Assembly: GCF_011039175.1 (NCBI RefSeq)
Contig: NZ_JAAKEN010000003.1
Location: 124,001-188,000 of the forward strand
Length of the DNA stretch: 64,000 nt
Direction of reading: 5' to 3'
Source of the DNA: Slackia sp. ZJ119
GTDB lineage: Bacteria > Actinomycetota > Coriobacteriia > Coriobacteriales > Eggerthellaceae
Shown here: positions 7,429 through 15,743 of the stretch, piece by piece
Position numbering within the stretch: the first letter of the stretch is position 1
How the letters are laid out: each line of letters opens with the position of its first letter
Position numbers and translations under genes: made by a program
The notes under the pieces: model-generated
Seen by the model: the letters and a program-made list of their open reading frames with translations, nothing else
What the model was told of the DNA's origin: nothing
Database searches by the model: none

Positions 7429-9942
7429 CTAGCGCATGATGTGGGGAAACGCGGCCTCGGCGGCGTCTGCCTGCCCGTCGTCCGCCGGCCTGTCGCAGGC
7501 GGCGGCTGGCGCGGCGAGCTCGTCGGATTCGATGAGCTCGCCGATTTCTTCCCCCACGATGGACGCCTGCACGAGCAGCGGCGCGGCGTCGGCCGGGTCG
7601 CCGATGAGCCAGATGCGGTCGCCTGCGAACAGGCGCGTGTGGCGCGACGGCTTCATTTTCAGCAGCCCCTCGTGCACGTGCGCCACCACGAGGCTGCCGA
7701 AGCTCCCCTTGAAGTCCGCCGTCCCGATGGTCTTGCCCGCAAACGGCGAGCCGGCTGCGATGTCGAGCGCGAAGCACGTCAAATCGAGCTTTTCGGGGTG
7801 GGCCGCCAAGTATTCTTCCAGGCTTTTCGCCGCGACGTCGGCCTCGGCGTCGGTGAGGGTCTCTTCCTCGACCATGCTCAGCACGTATCCGTCCACCTCG
7901 TCTTCGGTGCCGATGAACGTCAGCACGTCGCCTTCGCGAATGCCGAGCGGATCGATCGGGTTTGCGATGCGCCGCGTCAGGTCTTCTTTCGTCAGCCGCA
8001 TGACGACCGCAGAGCCGATGTGCTCTCCGTCGCGCTCGATGGACACCAGGTCGAGGTTGTGCGCGATGCCGAACAGATAGTCGCGCGGACGCTCGATGCC
8101 GATGACGCCCAGGCTGGGCGAGGTGGCGGTGCGCGTGGCGGTCAGCGTGCGAGACGCCTCGACGTCCACCAGGTAGATATGCCGCTCGACCCAGTTGATG
8201 TGGTCCTCGTCCGAGAGGCTTTCCATGCGCTCAGCCAGGATGTTTTCCGACAGGTTGGCGAAGAAGTTCGTGGTGAGCTTCAAAAACAGCGAGTGGAGGA
8301 AGCGCGACTGTCCCAGCACGAACATGCAGACGAGCGCCAGGACGAACAGCGCGATGCTCGCGCGACGGTGCGCGGCGCCGAGGGCGGCGTATTCGATGTA
8401 GAGGATCGACGCGAGCGACACCGCGACGCTTGCGGCCGCCAGCCCGACAAGCAGCAGGCGGTTGCGCCGCGAGCGCATCCACAGCACGCCGAACTCGTCG
8501 CGCCTCAGAGAGAAGAACAGGTTCGCCATGAACAGCCCGGTGACGAGGATTCCGAGCGCCGCCAGCCCGTAGACGAGGAACGGGTCGGGGATGAAGGGGC
8601 GCAGGAAGCGGCGCACGATGCCGAAGAGGATCTCTTCGGCGGCGACGGCGGCGACCGGCACCATGGCGGTGTTCAAGGCCCAGCGTTTGAGGTAGTCCTT
8701 CCAAAAGCTCGTTTCTTCTTCGTCGGCTTTTTTCGGCTTGCGGCGAAGGCGCTTGAGCGGCCCGGTCGCCAGCACCTTCGACGCGCCGTGGTAGACGCGG
8801 TCGGCGTTGCGCACCATGACCGGCGTCGTGAGCGCTGTGACGACCGAGACCGTCACGATGACGGGATAAAGGAAGCTCGGCGTGACGCCCAGGGCGGATC
8901 CAAGCGCCGCGATGATGAACGAGAACTCGCCGATCTGGCCGAGCGAGGTGCCGCATTTGATGGACATGCGCAGCGAATTGCCGGCAAGCAGTGCGCCGAC
9001 GGTGCAAAACGCCGAGCGGCCGACCATGGTCAGGGCCACGATGGCGATGACGGCCGGCGCGTTCTCGACGATGGCCGAAGGGGAGACCATCATGCCGACC
9101 GACACGAAGAACACGGCGCCGAACAGGTCTTTTATGGGGTGGAACAAGGCGTCGATGCGCTTTGCCTGGGTGGTGCCTGCCAAAATGGAGCCGGCCAGAA
9201 AGGCGCCGAGGGCCGACGAGAAGCCGATGGCGACGGCCAGCATGACCATGAGCAGGCACAGCGCAATCGATGCGATGAGGATGATCTCGTCGTTGAGGTG
9301 GTCGGACACGCGGCGCAGGGCGGTGGGCACGAGCAGCACGGCGCAGACGAACCACACCACCAAATAAAGCGCCATCTGGCCTATTTGGGCGACCGCGTCG
9401 GCGCCGTCGCCCGATCCGGCCGCTATGGTGGAGAGCACGGCGAGCAGAAACACCGCCGTGATGTCTTCGATGACGAGCACGCCGAACACCAGCTCGGCGA
9501 AACCGGCCTTCTTCACGCCCAGGTCGGAAAAGGTTTTCACGATGATGGACGACGATGAGATGGCCAGCATGCCGCCAAGGAAGATCGACGTGGTCCAGCC
9601 CCAGCCAAACGCCAGGCCAAGGGCCGTGCCGCATACGATCATCGCCGGCATTTCGGTGAGCGCGGTCACGACGGCCGATTTGCCCACCTGCGTGAGCTTG
9701 ATGACCGAGAATTCCAGCCCCAGGCCGAACATGAGGAAGATGACGCCGATGTCGGACCAGGCGGCGATGTTGGCCGTGTCGCTGATGCCGGGAAACCACG
9801 TGGCGGCCGGCCCGACGAGGAAGCCGGCCACGACGTAGCCGATGACGAGCGGCAGGCGCAGCCGTTTGCACGCGATGGTGGCGACGGCGGCCACGGCGAG
9901 CAGCAGGGCGAGGTCGGATATGAGCTGCGGCATATGGGACAT
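7429..9942 (-). CDS. CPA2-type cation/H+ antiporter with two C-terminal TrkA-C domains
   Basis: KefB/KefC-like monovalent cation:proton antiporter of 837 residues. The N-terminal 390 residues form the Na+/H+ exchanger membrane domain (LPLVIGYVVAGFLVGP; FLMFGLGLEFS; SSSSIIVKTFSDLG). A second cluster of about four membrane helices spans roughly 430-560. Two TrkA-C-like regulatory domains follow (near 615-690 and 725-800). No Rossmann NAD-binding RCK-N domain is seen between membrane and TrkA-C parts, unlike true KefB/C. ATG at 9942 was preferred over one nine codons upstream because AGGAG lies six bases before it. A candidate extended -10 (TGCTACAAT) lies just upstream at 9979-9987. Confidence 0.87.
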   Translation of the reverse strand: MSHMPQLISDLALLLAVAAVATIACKRLRLPLVIGYVVAGFLVGPAATWFPGISDTANIAAWSDIGVIFLMFGLGLEFSVIKLTQVGKSAVVTALTEMPAMIVCGTALGLAFGWGWTTSIFLGGMLAISSSSIIVKTFSDLGVKKAGFAELVFGVLVIEDITAVFLLAVLSTIAAGSGDGADAVAQIGQMALYLVVWFVCAVLLVPTALRRVSDHLNDEIILIASIALCLLMVMLAVAIGFSSALGAFLAGSILAGTTQAKRIDALFHPIKDLFGAVFFVSVGMMVSPSAIVENAPAVIAIVALTMVGRSAFCTVGALLAGNSLRMSIKCGTSLGQIGEFSFIIAALGSALGVTPSFLYPVIVTVSVVTALTTPVMVRNADRVYHGASKVLATGPLKRLRRKPKKADEEETSFWKDYLKRWALNTAMVPVAAVAAEEILFGIVRRFLRPFIPDPFLVYGLAALGILVTGLFMANLFFSLRRDEFGVLWMRSRRNRLLLVGLAAASVAVSLASILYIEYAALGAAHRRASIALFVLALVCMFVLGQSRFLHSLFLKLTTNFFANLSENILAERMESLSDEDHINWVERHIYLVDVEASRTLTATRTATSPSLGVIGIERPRDYLFGIAHNLDLVSIERDGEHIGSAVVMRLTKEDLTRRIANPIDPLGIREGDVLTFIGTEDEVDGYVLSMVEEETLTDAEADVAAKSLEEYLAAHPEKLDLTCFALDIAAGSPFAGKTIGTADFKGSFGSLVVAHVHEGLLKMKPSRHTRLFAGDRIWLIGDPADAAPLLVQASIVGEEIGELIESDELAAPAAACDRPADDGQADAAEAAFPHIMR

Positions 9943-10283
9943 GCTGACTCCTGGTTGAGGACTAGGCATTTTTCCATCATTGTAGCAAAGCGGTCTTGAA
10001 CCTCGGCAGTCGTTCTGTTTGTTGCAGCGCGGCTATGGAAGCGGCGCGGGACGGGCGGCTTCTTGCCTCGCGGAAGGCCGACTTCCCCAAAAGCGCTCGG
10101 TGGGGGAATGGGGCTGAACTCGTGTACGTGTGGATCTTTTTGTAAGTATAAGCGAGGCGCCCGAAAGGTTTCAAGGGGGCTTTTACTGTACCTAAAATAG
10201 GACAGACGTGGCAGTCCTCGGCGCTGCGTTTTCGCGGCGGGGGCCTTCGGCTTGCCGGCTGCTTGCAAAACCCCGGCGAAACG
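9943..10283. other. Intergenic region upstream of the antiporter
   Basis: No convincing gene. On the minus strand an extended -10 TGCTACAAT (9979-9987) suits the antiporter. The rest is unremarkable; the only AT-rich patch is around 10185-10205. Confidence 0.5.
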
Positions 10284-10312
10284 AAAAGGCCAGCCGGGGT
10301 ATCCGACTGGCC
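10284..10312 (-). terminator. Terminator of the tRNA-Cys/tRNA-Gly operon
   Basis: On the minus strand, a 10-bp stem GGCCAGTCGG / CCGGCTGGCC (one G-T pair) with loop ATACC is followed by TTTT, ten bases after the tRNA-Gly CCA end. Confidence 0.88.
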
Positions 10313-10322
10313 TGGCAGTTCA

Positions 10323-10398
10323 TGGAGCGGACAACGGGGTTCGAACCCGCGACCCCCACCTTGGCAAGGTGGTGCTCTACCAGCTGAGCCATGTCCGC
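10323..10398 (-). tRNA. tRNA-Gly (anticodon GCC)
   Basis: A 76-nt cloverleaf with acceptor GCGGACA/TGTCCGC, anticodon loop TTGCCAA in a CCACC/GGTGG stem, GGTTCGAACCC in the T arm, discriminator T and an encoded CCA. It is the second gene of a two-tRNA operon, 16 bases behind tRNA-Cys. Confidence 0.96.
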
Positions 10399-10414
10399 AC
10401 GACCAGCAAGCAAT

Positions 10415-10488
10415 TGGAGGCGACGCCCGGATTCGAACCGGGGGTGAAGGCTTTGCAGGCCTCTGCCTTACCACTTGGCCACGTCGCC
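10415..10488 (-). tRNA. tRNA-Cys (anticodon GCA)
   Basis: A 74-nt cloverleaf with acceptor GGCGACG/CGTCGCC, anticodon loop CTGCAAA, T-arm GGTTCGAATCC, discriminator T (the expected cysteine identity base) and an encoded CCA. First gene of the operon with tRNA-Gly. Confidence 0.96.
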
Positions 10489-10514
10489 CTGCCCGTTTGC
10501 TTGACAGCCCTGAC

Positions 10515-10542
10515 ATTCTAGCACAGGCGCATCTGTTGGCAA
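10515..10542 (-). promoter_or_regulatory. Promoter of the tRNA-Cys/tRNA-Gly operon
   Basis: On the minus strand, -35 TTGCCA (10537-10542) and -10 TAGAAT (10515-10520) are separated by 16 bp, about 26 bases ahead of tRNA-Cys. The remaining bases up to the PIN gene (10543-10817) hold nothing recognisable. Confidence 0.8.
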
Positions 10543-10817
10543 GGAAAAAAGTTCGCTTCTTCGCTTCAACACAACCGCAGACGACCGCTCGCCCGCGCTA
10601 AACGCCCGCTTGCGTGCGACGGAGGCGGGCGCAAGCGGGCGCGTGCCGACGGGCGGGGACGGAAAGGGCAAGGCTGCAAGCGATAAGGGCGGCCGCAGTT
10701 CGGGTTTTCTGCCGCCATCATCCCGCTTGTGACGCTCCTGGTGCTGTGGCGGCCGGCTTAAAGCCGAAAAGAGCTTTCCTCGCAACGGGTGTGCGGCGGC
10801 TTTGCGGCCGATGGGCT

Positions 10818-11273
10818 TTACTCGTCTGGGAGCGACACTTCGTCGTACACGAGGCCCTTTTCCGATTCGAGGTATTCTAAGAATTCGCGGGCGGTCAGAG
10901 CTTTTATGGGGCTGCGGCGTGCCATGTCGGCGTCGCGCGTGACAAGGAAGGCTGCTGAGACGTGCTTTGAAGCGTGGGCGACGAGGTAGTCTTCCACGTC
11001 GGGCCAGTTGGATTCGAGCGCCGGCCGAAGGTCGGCGGCATAGGTGGAGCAGGGGCGGATGAATTCCAAGGTGGCCAGAAGCGCGTCTTTCACCTTCCGC
11101 TCGGGTGCCGATTTGCGAAGCACGTAGAATGCGTCGGCGTACGATTGCACGGCGGCCCATAGCTGCACGTCGTCGAACGTGGCCGCAATGCAGAGTTTGC
11201 GCACGTCGGCAGCGTAGGGTATGCGGTTGGCGACAAGGTCGATCAATGCGTTGGTGTCAAGCAAGAGCTTCAT
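10818..11273 (-). CDS. PIN-domain ribonuclease toxin (VapC-like)
   Basis: A 151-residue PIN-domain protein, probably an RNase toxin. The acidic active site is recognisable: Asp in LLLDTNALID at the N-terminus, acidic residues in WPDVEDYLVA, and Asp in FLVTRDADM near the C-terminus. ATG at 11273 is used because it begins the PIN fold (MKLLLDTN) and sits just inside the end of the upstream antitoxin gene, overlapping it by 17 bases, which indicates translational coupling. The longer in-frame reading adds nine residues without homology to the fold. Confidence 0.85.
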   Translation of the reverse strand: MKLLLDTNALIDLVANRIPYAADVRKLCIAATFDDVQLWAAVQSYADAFYVLRKSAPERKVKDALLATLEFIRPCSTYAADLRPALESNWPDVEDYLVAHASKHVSAAFLVTRDADMARRSPIKALTAREFLEYLESEKGLVYDEVSLPDE

Positions 11274-11571
11274 ATTTTGCGCTTCTTTCGGCTGCGGCAA
11301 CCGTTTTGTCGTAGCTTGTCTCGGAAGGGACGTCGATGTTGAGCGTGCATGCTTGGAGGGCGCTTGCGATCTGTCGGGCCTTTTGCGCCGAAAGCTTGCG
11401 AGTCTCGTTTGCTGCGGCCTTCGAACCGCTGACGGGAAGCTGCTTTTCTTGCAGCACGTATTCGGAGGCGGCGGTCACCAGCTCGCTCGTCGTTGCGCCG
11501 AGCTGCTGGAGCGTTACGCTTGCTTGTTCGAAGACCGCATCAGGAACTCGCGCCGAAACCATTTTGCTCAT
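11257..11571 (-). CDS. Antitoxin of the PIN toxin (RHH-type, RelB/DinJ-like)
   Basis: A 104-residue protein beginning MSKMVSARVPDAVFEQA, which resembles the ribbon-helix-helix DNA-binding N-terminus of RelB/DinJ and similar antitoxins. The polar C-terminus would bind the toxin. It lies directly upstream of and overlaps the PIN gene, the standard antitoxin-first order. It should also repress the operon; direct/inverted GTATGAC copies lie just upstream. Assignment rests on N-terminal pattern and position. Confidence 0.75.
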   Translation of the reverse strand: MSKMVSARVPDAVFEQASVTLQQLGATTSELVTAASEYVLQEKQLPVSGSKAAANETRKLSAQKARQIASALQACTLNIDVPSETSYDKTVAAAERSAKYEALA

Positions 11572-11599
11572 GTCGCGCCACCGCCTTGCAGAAAGAATG

Positions 11600-11620
11600 G
11601 TATGACGTATGACAGTATAC
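11600..11620 (-). promoter_or_regulatory. Possible operator of the PIN toxin-antitoxin operon
   Basis: Read on the plus strand, GTATGAC occurs twice in tandem (11600-11606, 11607-11613), followed by GTATAC (11615-11620); GTAT/ATAC half-sites form inverted repeats. It lies 29 bases ahead of the antitoxin start, where an antitoxin would bind. Inference from pattern and location. Confidence 0.45.
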
Positions 11621-11844
11621 TTGTGCTTTGCGCCTTGGTAAAGCCCCTTGTAAGCCGGTCTGTTGAATTTCCCTTGTTGAACTGGGAAAATACGATCATC
11701 TCCGCCTTGGGGAAGCGTTTCTCGTCGGCCTGTTCCGCTTTCATTCCCTCGTATCGCTTTGCCGCTGCGGCTTCCTAAGGCTGAAAAACCCTTCCTTGCA
11801 GCGGATGCGCAGCAGCTTCTTGTGCGACGCCCTCATGCGGTCGC

Positions 11845-12039
11845 TCAACAGCACGAGCCGATGTATTCGGACACGGGGCTGGACGTATAGGAGGGGAGTC
11901 GTTTGCCCGCAAGGTCGCGGGTCGTGCGCGGGTATTTCGCGATCCACGGTTCGCCGTCTATGAGGATGCCTTCCTTCTGGCCCGCGCGACCGCCGTAGAA
12001 CAGGCCGCTTGGCGGGCAGTCTCTGAAGTCGTGGATCAT
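11845..12039 (-). pseudogene. Truncated HipA/CtkA-like kinase N-terminus
   Basis: A 64-codon reading frame starting MIHDFRDCPPSGLFYGG and containing EGILIDGEPWIAKYPRTTR and SPVSEYIGSC matches the start of HipA-like serine/threonine kinases of Gram-positive bacteria, which normally run to about 300 residues. The frame stops where the family continues with the rest of the kinase domain, and no continuation appears in other frames before 11740. A near-perfect ribosome site (GGAGG, 7-base spacing) still precedes the ATG, so the loss looks recent. It could still be a short expressed peptide. Confidence 0.65.
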
Positions 12040-12060
12040 GCGGCGACCTCCGGATATACC

Positions 12061-12084
12061 AAAAGAGCCTCCGATCGGAGGCTC
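12061..12084 (-). terminator. Terminator of tRNA-Val
   Basis: A fully palindromic stem GAGCCTCCGATCGGAGGCTC (12065-12084) is followed by TTTT on the minus strand, 11 bases past the tRNA-Val end and just ahead of the HipA-like remnant. Confidence 0.87.
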
Positions 12085-12094
12085 GCAAGTTTCA

Positions 12095-12169
12095 TGGTGG
12101 TCGCTACAGGATTTGAACCTGTGACCCCCGCCGTGTGAAGGCGATGCTCTCCCGCTGAGCCAAGCGACC
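12095..12169 (-). tRNA. tRNA-Val (anticodon CAC)
   Basis: A 75-nt cloverleaf with acceptor GGTCGCT/AGCGACC, anticodon loop TTCACAC, T-arm GGTTCAAATCC, discriminator A and an encoded CCA. Confidence 0.96.
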
Positions 12170-12198
12170 ATGGGTTGTTGCCGTTGCAACGTTTGAAT

Positions 12199-12227
12199 AT
12201 ATTAGCGGTTCGCGCCGCTGGTGACAA
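12199..12227 (-). promoter_or_regulatory. Promoter of tRNA-Val
   Basis: On the minus strand, -35 TTGTCA (12222-12227) and -10 TAATAT (12199-12204) with a 17-bp spacer. The -10 block GCTAATATATTC is shared with the promoter of the minus-strand tRNA-Asp gene. Confidence 0.8.
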
Positions 12228-12324
12228 GAGGTTGTTTCGGTTGTGAGGTTTTCTTCACATTGCAGCGGGTTGCAGGGGACGGGTGGCGGCCCGGCTTGCG
12301 GCTGCCGTCCTGCCGCAAGCGTAG

Positions 12325-12364
12325 AAAAGCCCGGCATCCCGTGCGACGTCGGGATGCCGGGCTT
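12325..12364 (-). terminator. Terminator of fbp
   Basis: A perfect 15-bp stem (AAGCCCGGCATCCCG and its complement at 12327-12341 and 12350-12364) with an 8-base loop continues into TTTTCT on the minus strand, about 50 bases past the fbp stop. Confidence 0.9.
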
Positions 12365-12411
12365 CGTTGGAAGAGCTGGGGCGGACGCCGCCCTGCGCGT
12401 GCGGCCCCTCC

Positions 12412-14364
12412 TTACGCCTTTTCGGCCACGTTGCCCGCTTCGTAGGCTTCAAGCAGCCGCTTCAAGTCGTCGATCTGGGCCTGCAGCTCGACGCCCTTGT
12501 CGGTGTCGGCGATGAGCGTGCGGCGGTCGGGCTTTTCCACCAGGCGCTTGGTCGAGTGGATGTCGATCTCGCTTTCGATGGCCGCCTGCGCCGATTCCAG
12601 CGGCTCGTGCGTGGCCAGCACGAATCCCCACGAGTTCGAGATGAGGGTGTAGCCTGCAATGCCGGTGGTCGCCTGGTAGGCCCGCGAAAAGCCGCCGTCG
12701 ATGCACAGTACCTTGCCGCCGCACTTCACCGGGTCTTCGCCGTCTTTCACTTTCACGGGCACATGTCCGCAGATGATGCGCGACGTGGCCGGGTCCATCC
12801 CGAAGTCCTCGAAGATCTTGTCGAAGACGGCCTCGTCGTTGATGTAGGTGTAAAACGCGTTCTTCACCTCTTTGCGCGCCTCTTTCTCGGCGATGAGGTA
12901 CAGCTCGAACGTGGCCATCTTCGACTTCGCGAACAGCGGCGAGCCTTGTCCGAGCCACAGGTACCACATAAGATCGCGCCCGCGCTTGCGAAGGGCGGGG
13001 TCAGGGCTGTCGAAGGCGTCGCGGACGTAGCTTTCCAGCACGTCGTACAAAGCGCGTCCGGCGTACTTCGTGCCGAACACGTCCACTTCCATCAGGCTGC
13101 CGTCGGGGTTGAGCGGCACGCAGGCGTGCAGAAGCAGGCTGGAGTTCGAGATCTTGTACAGGCTGCCGGCGTCCAGCAAAAAGCGCATGTGGCGCTGCAG
13201 CTTCTCGCAGTCCATGAACGCCTGCTCAAGCCGATGCATGACGGCTTCCTCTTCGTCGGTCAAGCGGTAGGGGTCGGCCGGGTCGATGGTGGGGAACACC
13301 TTGTCGGTCAGCTCGTATTCCACGCCGTCGACCACGACGGTGCCGCGCTCGTAGTCTATCTTGTCCAAAAGCTTGCGATCCTCAAGGCCAAAGCTCGGGT
13401 TCTCGTCGATGAGCTGGCCTTCCACTTTGAATTGGATGACGGCCATGGCCTTTTGGATCTTGCGGTTCAGCTCGTATTCCTGCTCGGTCAGCTCGGGGCT
13501 GCCTTTCAGCGCGAACGCGACGCACGGGTCTTCGGCGTAGGCGTTGAAGGCGAAGGCGGCCAGCGGCAGCACGTTGATGCCGTAGGCGTCTTCAAGGATG
13601 GACAGGTTGCCGTAGCGGGCGCAGTTGCGGACGACGTGTGCGATGCAGCCGCGCTGCCCGAGCGAGGCGCCCATCCACACCATGTCGTGGTTGCCCCACT
13701 GGATGTCGACGTTGTGATAGCCCATGAGCAGCTCCATGATGACGTGCGGCGCCGGACCGCGGTCGAAGATGTCGCCGACGATGTGCAAGTGGTCGATGGC
13801 AAGCCGCTGAATGAGATGGCAGAACGCTTCGATGAGCGCGTCGGCCCGGCCCGTTTCGATGACGGCGTCGATGATGGCGTTGTAATAGGCCACCTTGTTG
13901 GGATCGTCGCTGCGCACGGTCAGGAGCTCTTCCATGATGTAGGCGAAGTCGTCCGGCAGCGCCTTGCGCACGCGCGAGCGGGTGTATTTGCGGGCCGAGA
14001 CGCGGCACATTTCCACCAGCTGGATGATGGCTTTGCGGTACCATGCGTCGCGGTCCGTCTCGCTGTCCAAGATGAGCGCCATCTTTTCGCGCGGGTAGTA
14101 GATGAGCGTGGCGAGCGTCTGCTTCTCGGCGTCGGTGAGGAAGTTGCCGAACACGTCGTCGATCTTCAGGCGGATCGAGCCGGCGGCGTTGCGCAGGATG
14201 TGCGAGAACGCCTCGTATTCGCCGTGGATGTCGGACGCGAAGTATTCCGTGCCCTTCGGCAGGTTCAAAATGGCGTTGAGGTTGATGATTTCCGCCGACG
14301 CCTTGGCTTTGGTGGGGAACAGGTTCGACAGAAGTTCGAGGTAGCGCTTATCGGCTGCATCCAT
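12412..14364 (-). CDS. fbp: Fructose-1,6-bisphosphatase, class III
   Basis: Gluconeogenic hydrolysis of fructose 1,6-bisphosphate to fructose 6-phosphate. The 650-residue length is characteristic of the class III (Firmicutes-type) enzyme, unrelated to the classical Fbp. Calcineurin-like metal motifs are present: ASDIHGEYEAF near residue 45, VGDIFDRGP near 192 and WGNHDMVWMG near 220. ATG at 14364 was chosen because AAGGAGG precedes it; the open frame extends far upstream but as noise. A terminator follows. An inverted repeat overlaps the probable -10 element upstream, suggesting regulation. Confidence 0.95.
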   Translation of the reverse strand: MDAADKRYLELLSNLFPTKAKASAEIINLNAILNLPKGTEYFASDIHGEYEAFSHILRNAAGSIRLKIDDVFGNFLTDAEKQTLATLIYYPREKMALILDSETDRDAWYRKAIIQLVEMCRVSARKYTRSRVRKALPDDFAYIMEELLTVRSDDPNKVAYYNAIIDAVIETGRADALIEAFCHLIQRLAIDHLHIVGDIFDRGPAPHVIMELLMGYHNVDIQWGNHDMVWMGASLGQRGCIAHVVRNCARYGNLSILEDAYGINVLPLAAFAFNAYAEDPCVAFALKGSPELTEQEYELNRKIQKAMAVIQFKVEGQLIDENPSFGLEDRKLLDKIDYERGTVVVDGVEYELTDKVFPTIDPADPYRLTDEEEAVMHRLEQAFMDCEKLQRHMRFLLDAGSLYKISNSSLLLHACVPLNPDGSLMEVDVFGTKYAGRALYDVLESYVRDAFDSPDPALRKRGRDLMWYLWLGQGSPLFAKSKMATFELYLIAEKEARKEVKNAFYTYINDEAVFDKIFEDFGMDPATSRIICGHVPVKVKDGEDPVKCGGKVLCIDGGFSRAYQATTGIAGYTLISNSWGFVLATHEPLESAQAAIESEIDIHSTKRLVEKPDRRTLIADTDKGVELQAQIDDLKRLLEAYEAGNVAEKA

Positions 14365-14386
14365 GGCGGGCCTCCTTGGGACGACG

Positions 14387-14413
14387 GGATCGATGCTGCT
14401 ATTGTATCGATCC
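14387..14413 (-). promoter_or_regulatory. Candidate fbp promoter with overlapping operator
   Basis: Perfect 8-bp arms GGATCGAT (14387-14394) and ATCGATCC (14406-14413) flank an 11-base spacer. A -10-like TACAAT lies on the minus strand at 14401-14406, inside the repeat, 37 bases before the fbp start. Confidence 0.5.
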
Positions 14414-14631
14414 GCCGGCGCAGCGCGGCGCTCGCGGGCCAGACCCGACGAAATCGTCCGGCAAACGCAGGCTGCGGGCGCGTTTTTGCTGGATATATGC
14501 GGAAAACGGGTCTTTCCGAGGAATAGAAAGGAAGGGCGGCGAAAAGGTTTGCGGCGCTTGTCGTAACCAGGAAGAAACAGCTGTCTGGTATCATAATGTA
14601 TACATACCCTTTTCACGAATGGAGGCGTTCC

Positions 14632-15432
14632 ATGGGTTTTTTGACTGGTAAGACGGCGATCATCACGGGCGGCGGCTTTGCGGCGCTCAAGGACGGCAGC
14701 GCAGGCTCCATCGGCTACGGCATTGCGACGGCGTACGCGAAAGAAGGCGCGAACCTGGTTCTGACCGGGCGCAACGTGAAGAAGCTCGAGGACGCGAAAG
14801 AGCGCTTGGAAGGCGAGTTCGGCATTCGCGTGCTGGCCGTGCAGGCCGACGTGAACGCCGGCGCCGACAACGAGGCCGTCGTGCAAGGCGTCGTGGACGC
14901 GGCCATGGCGGAGTTCGGGCGGATCGACGTGCTGGTGAACAACGCGCAGGCTTCCGCTTCGGGCGTGCCGCTTGCCGACAACACCACCGACCAGTTCAAC
15001 CTGGCCGTCTATTCGGGCTTGTACGCCACCTTCCATTACATGAAGGCGTGCTATCCGCACCTGAAGGAGACGCGCGGGTCGGTCATCAACTTCGCGTCCG
15101 GCGCGGGGCTGTTCGGCAACTTCGGCCAGGCGGCCTATGCGGCGGCCAAGGAAGGCATTCGCGGCATGACGCGCGTGGCGGCCACCGAGTGGGGTCCGGA
15201 CGGCATCAACGTGAACGTCGTCTGCCCGCTGGCGTGGACGGCCCAGCTCGAGAAGTTCCAGGACGAGTATCCGGACGCGTTTGCGGCCAACGTGCACATG
15301 CCTCCGATGGGCCACTACGGCAACGTGGAAACCGAGATCGGGCGCGTCGTCGTGCAGCTGGCGAACCCCGACTTCAAGTTCATGAGCGGCGAGACGCTCG
15401 TGCTGGAAGGCGGCATGGGCCAGCGTCCGTAA
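14632..15432 (+). CDS. Short-chain dehydrogenase/reductase (SDR family)
   Basis: NAD(P)-dependent oxidoreductase of 266 residues. The cofactor-binding segment AIITGGGFAALKDGSAGSIG (residues 9-28) carries an insertion in the usual TGxxxGxG loop. NNA at 103-105 replaces NNAG, and the catalytic set Ser156, Tyr169 and Lys173 (YAAAK) is complete. The C-terminal SGETLVLEGGM matches family members acting on acyl or hydroxy substrates. ATG at 14632 follows GGAGG with six-base spacing. It is transcribed divergently from fbp. The substrate cannot be inferred. Confidence 0.88.
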   Translation: MGFLTGKTAIITGGGFAALKDGSAGSIGYGIATAYAKEGANLVLTGRNVKKLEDAKERLEGEFGIRVLAVQADVNAGADNEAVVQGVVDAAMAEFGRIDVLVNNAQASASGVPLADNTTDQFNLAVYSGLYATFHYMKACYPHLKETRGSVINFASGAGLFGNFGQAAYAAAKEGIRGMTRVAATEWGPDGINVNVVCPLAWTAQLEKFQDEYPDAFAANVHMPPMGHYGNVETEIGRVVVQLANPDFKFMSGETLVLEGGMGQRP

Positions 15433-15743
15433 GGCAGCGACGAGGTAAAACAGCTGCGCGGCGCAGGATCGCCGCTGCGGCAGACGAGGCGTCCTGCGCG
15501 AGGGAATCGATGAGCGTTTCCCAGTGCGCAGGGCGCTTTTGCGTGCGGGCGTCGTTTGCGTCGCGCCGCGAAAGAGGGACGGGGGCGCCTGCCGGCGGCT
15601 CTTGCCGGCGTCGAGGGCGTCGCGCGGCGCCTGCGCCGGGTGACAAACGGCGATTTTGCGCAACTGCTCAAAATCGCCGTCTTGGCAAGCGGGCGCGAAG
15701 GCTCCATAATGGACGCCCTCAGATGTTTTGGGAAGGTGGTTTT
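15433..15743. other. Intergenic region with a long hairpin before the MFS gene
   Basis: No gene seen. It carries a copy of the recurrent GCGTTTCCC word (15511-15522) and a perfect 12-bp inverted repeat (ACGGCGATTTTG at 15647-15658, complement at 15669-15680, 10-base loop), 64 bases before the transporter start. The hairpin lacks a T-run, so it may be an operator or RNA structure. Confidence 0.55.

Noticed and set aside
7441-9558. Long plus-strand open frame (about 705 codons) opposite the antiporter gene
   Set aside because: It is a codon-usage shadow in GC-rich DNA: Arg/Gln/His-rich, no domain, no ribosome site, and fully opposite a clear transporter gene.
12367-14526. Long plus-strand open frame (about 719 codons) opposite fbp
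   Set aside because: The fbp frame has family motifs and a strong ribosome site; the opposite frame has no recognisable features. Similar shadows at 44512-46074, 53666-55528, 56200-58560 and 58573-60237 were rejected for the same reason.
14365-15663. Upstream extension of the fbp frame
   Set aside because: The frame is open but overlaps the divergent short-chain dehydrogenase gene and lacks any fbp homology; the ATG at 14364 with AAGGAGG is the real start.
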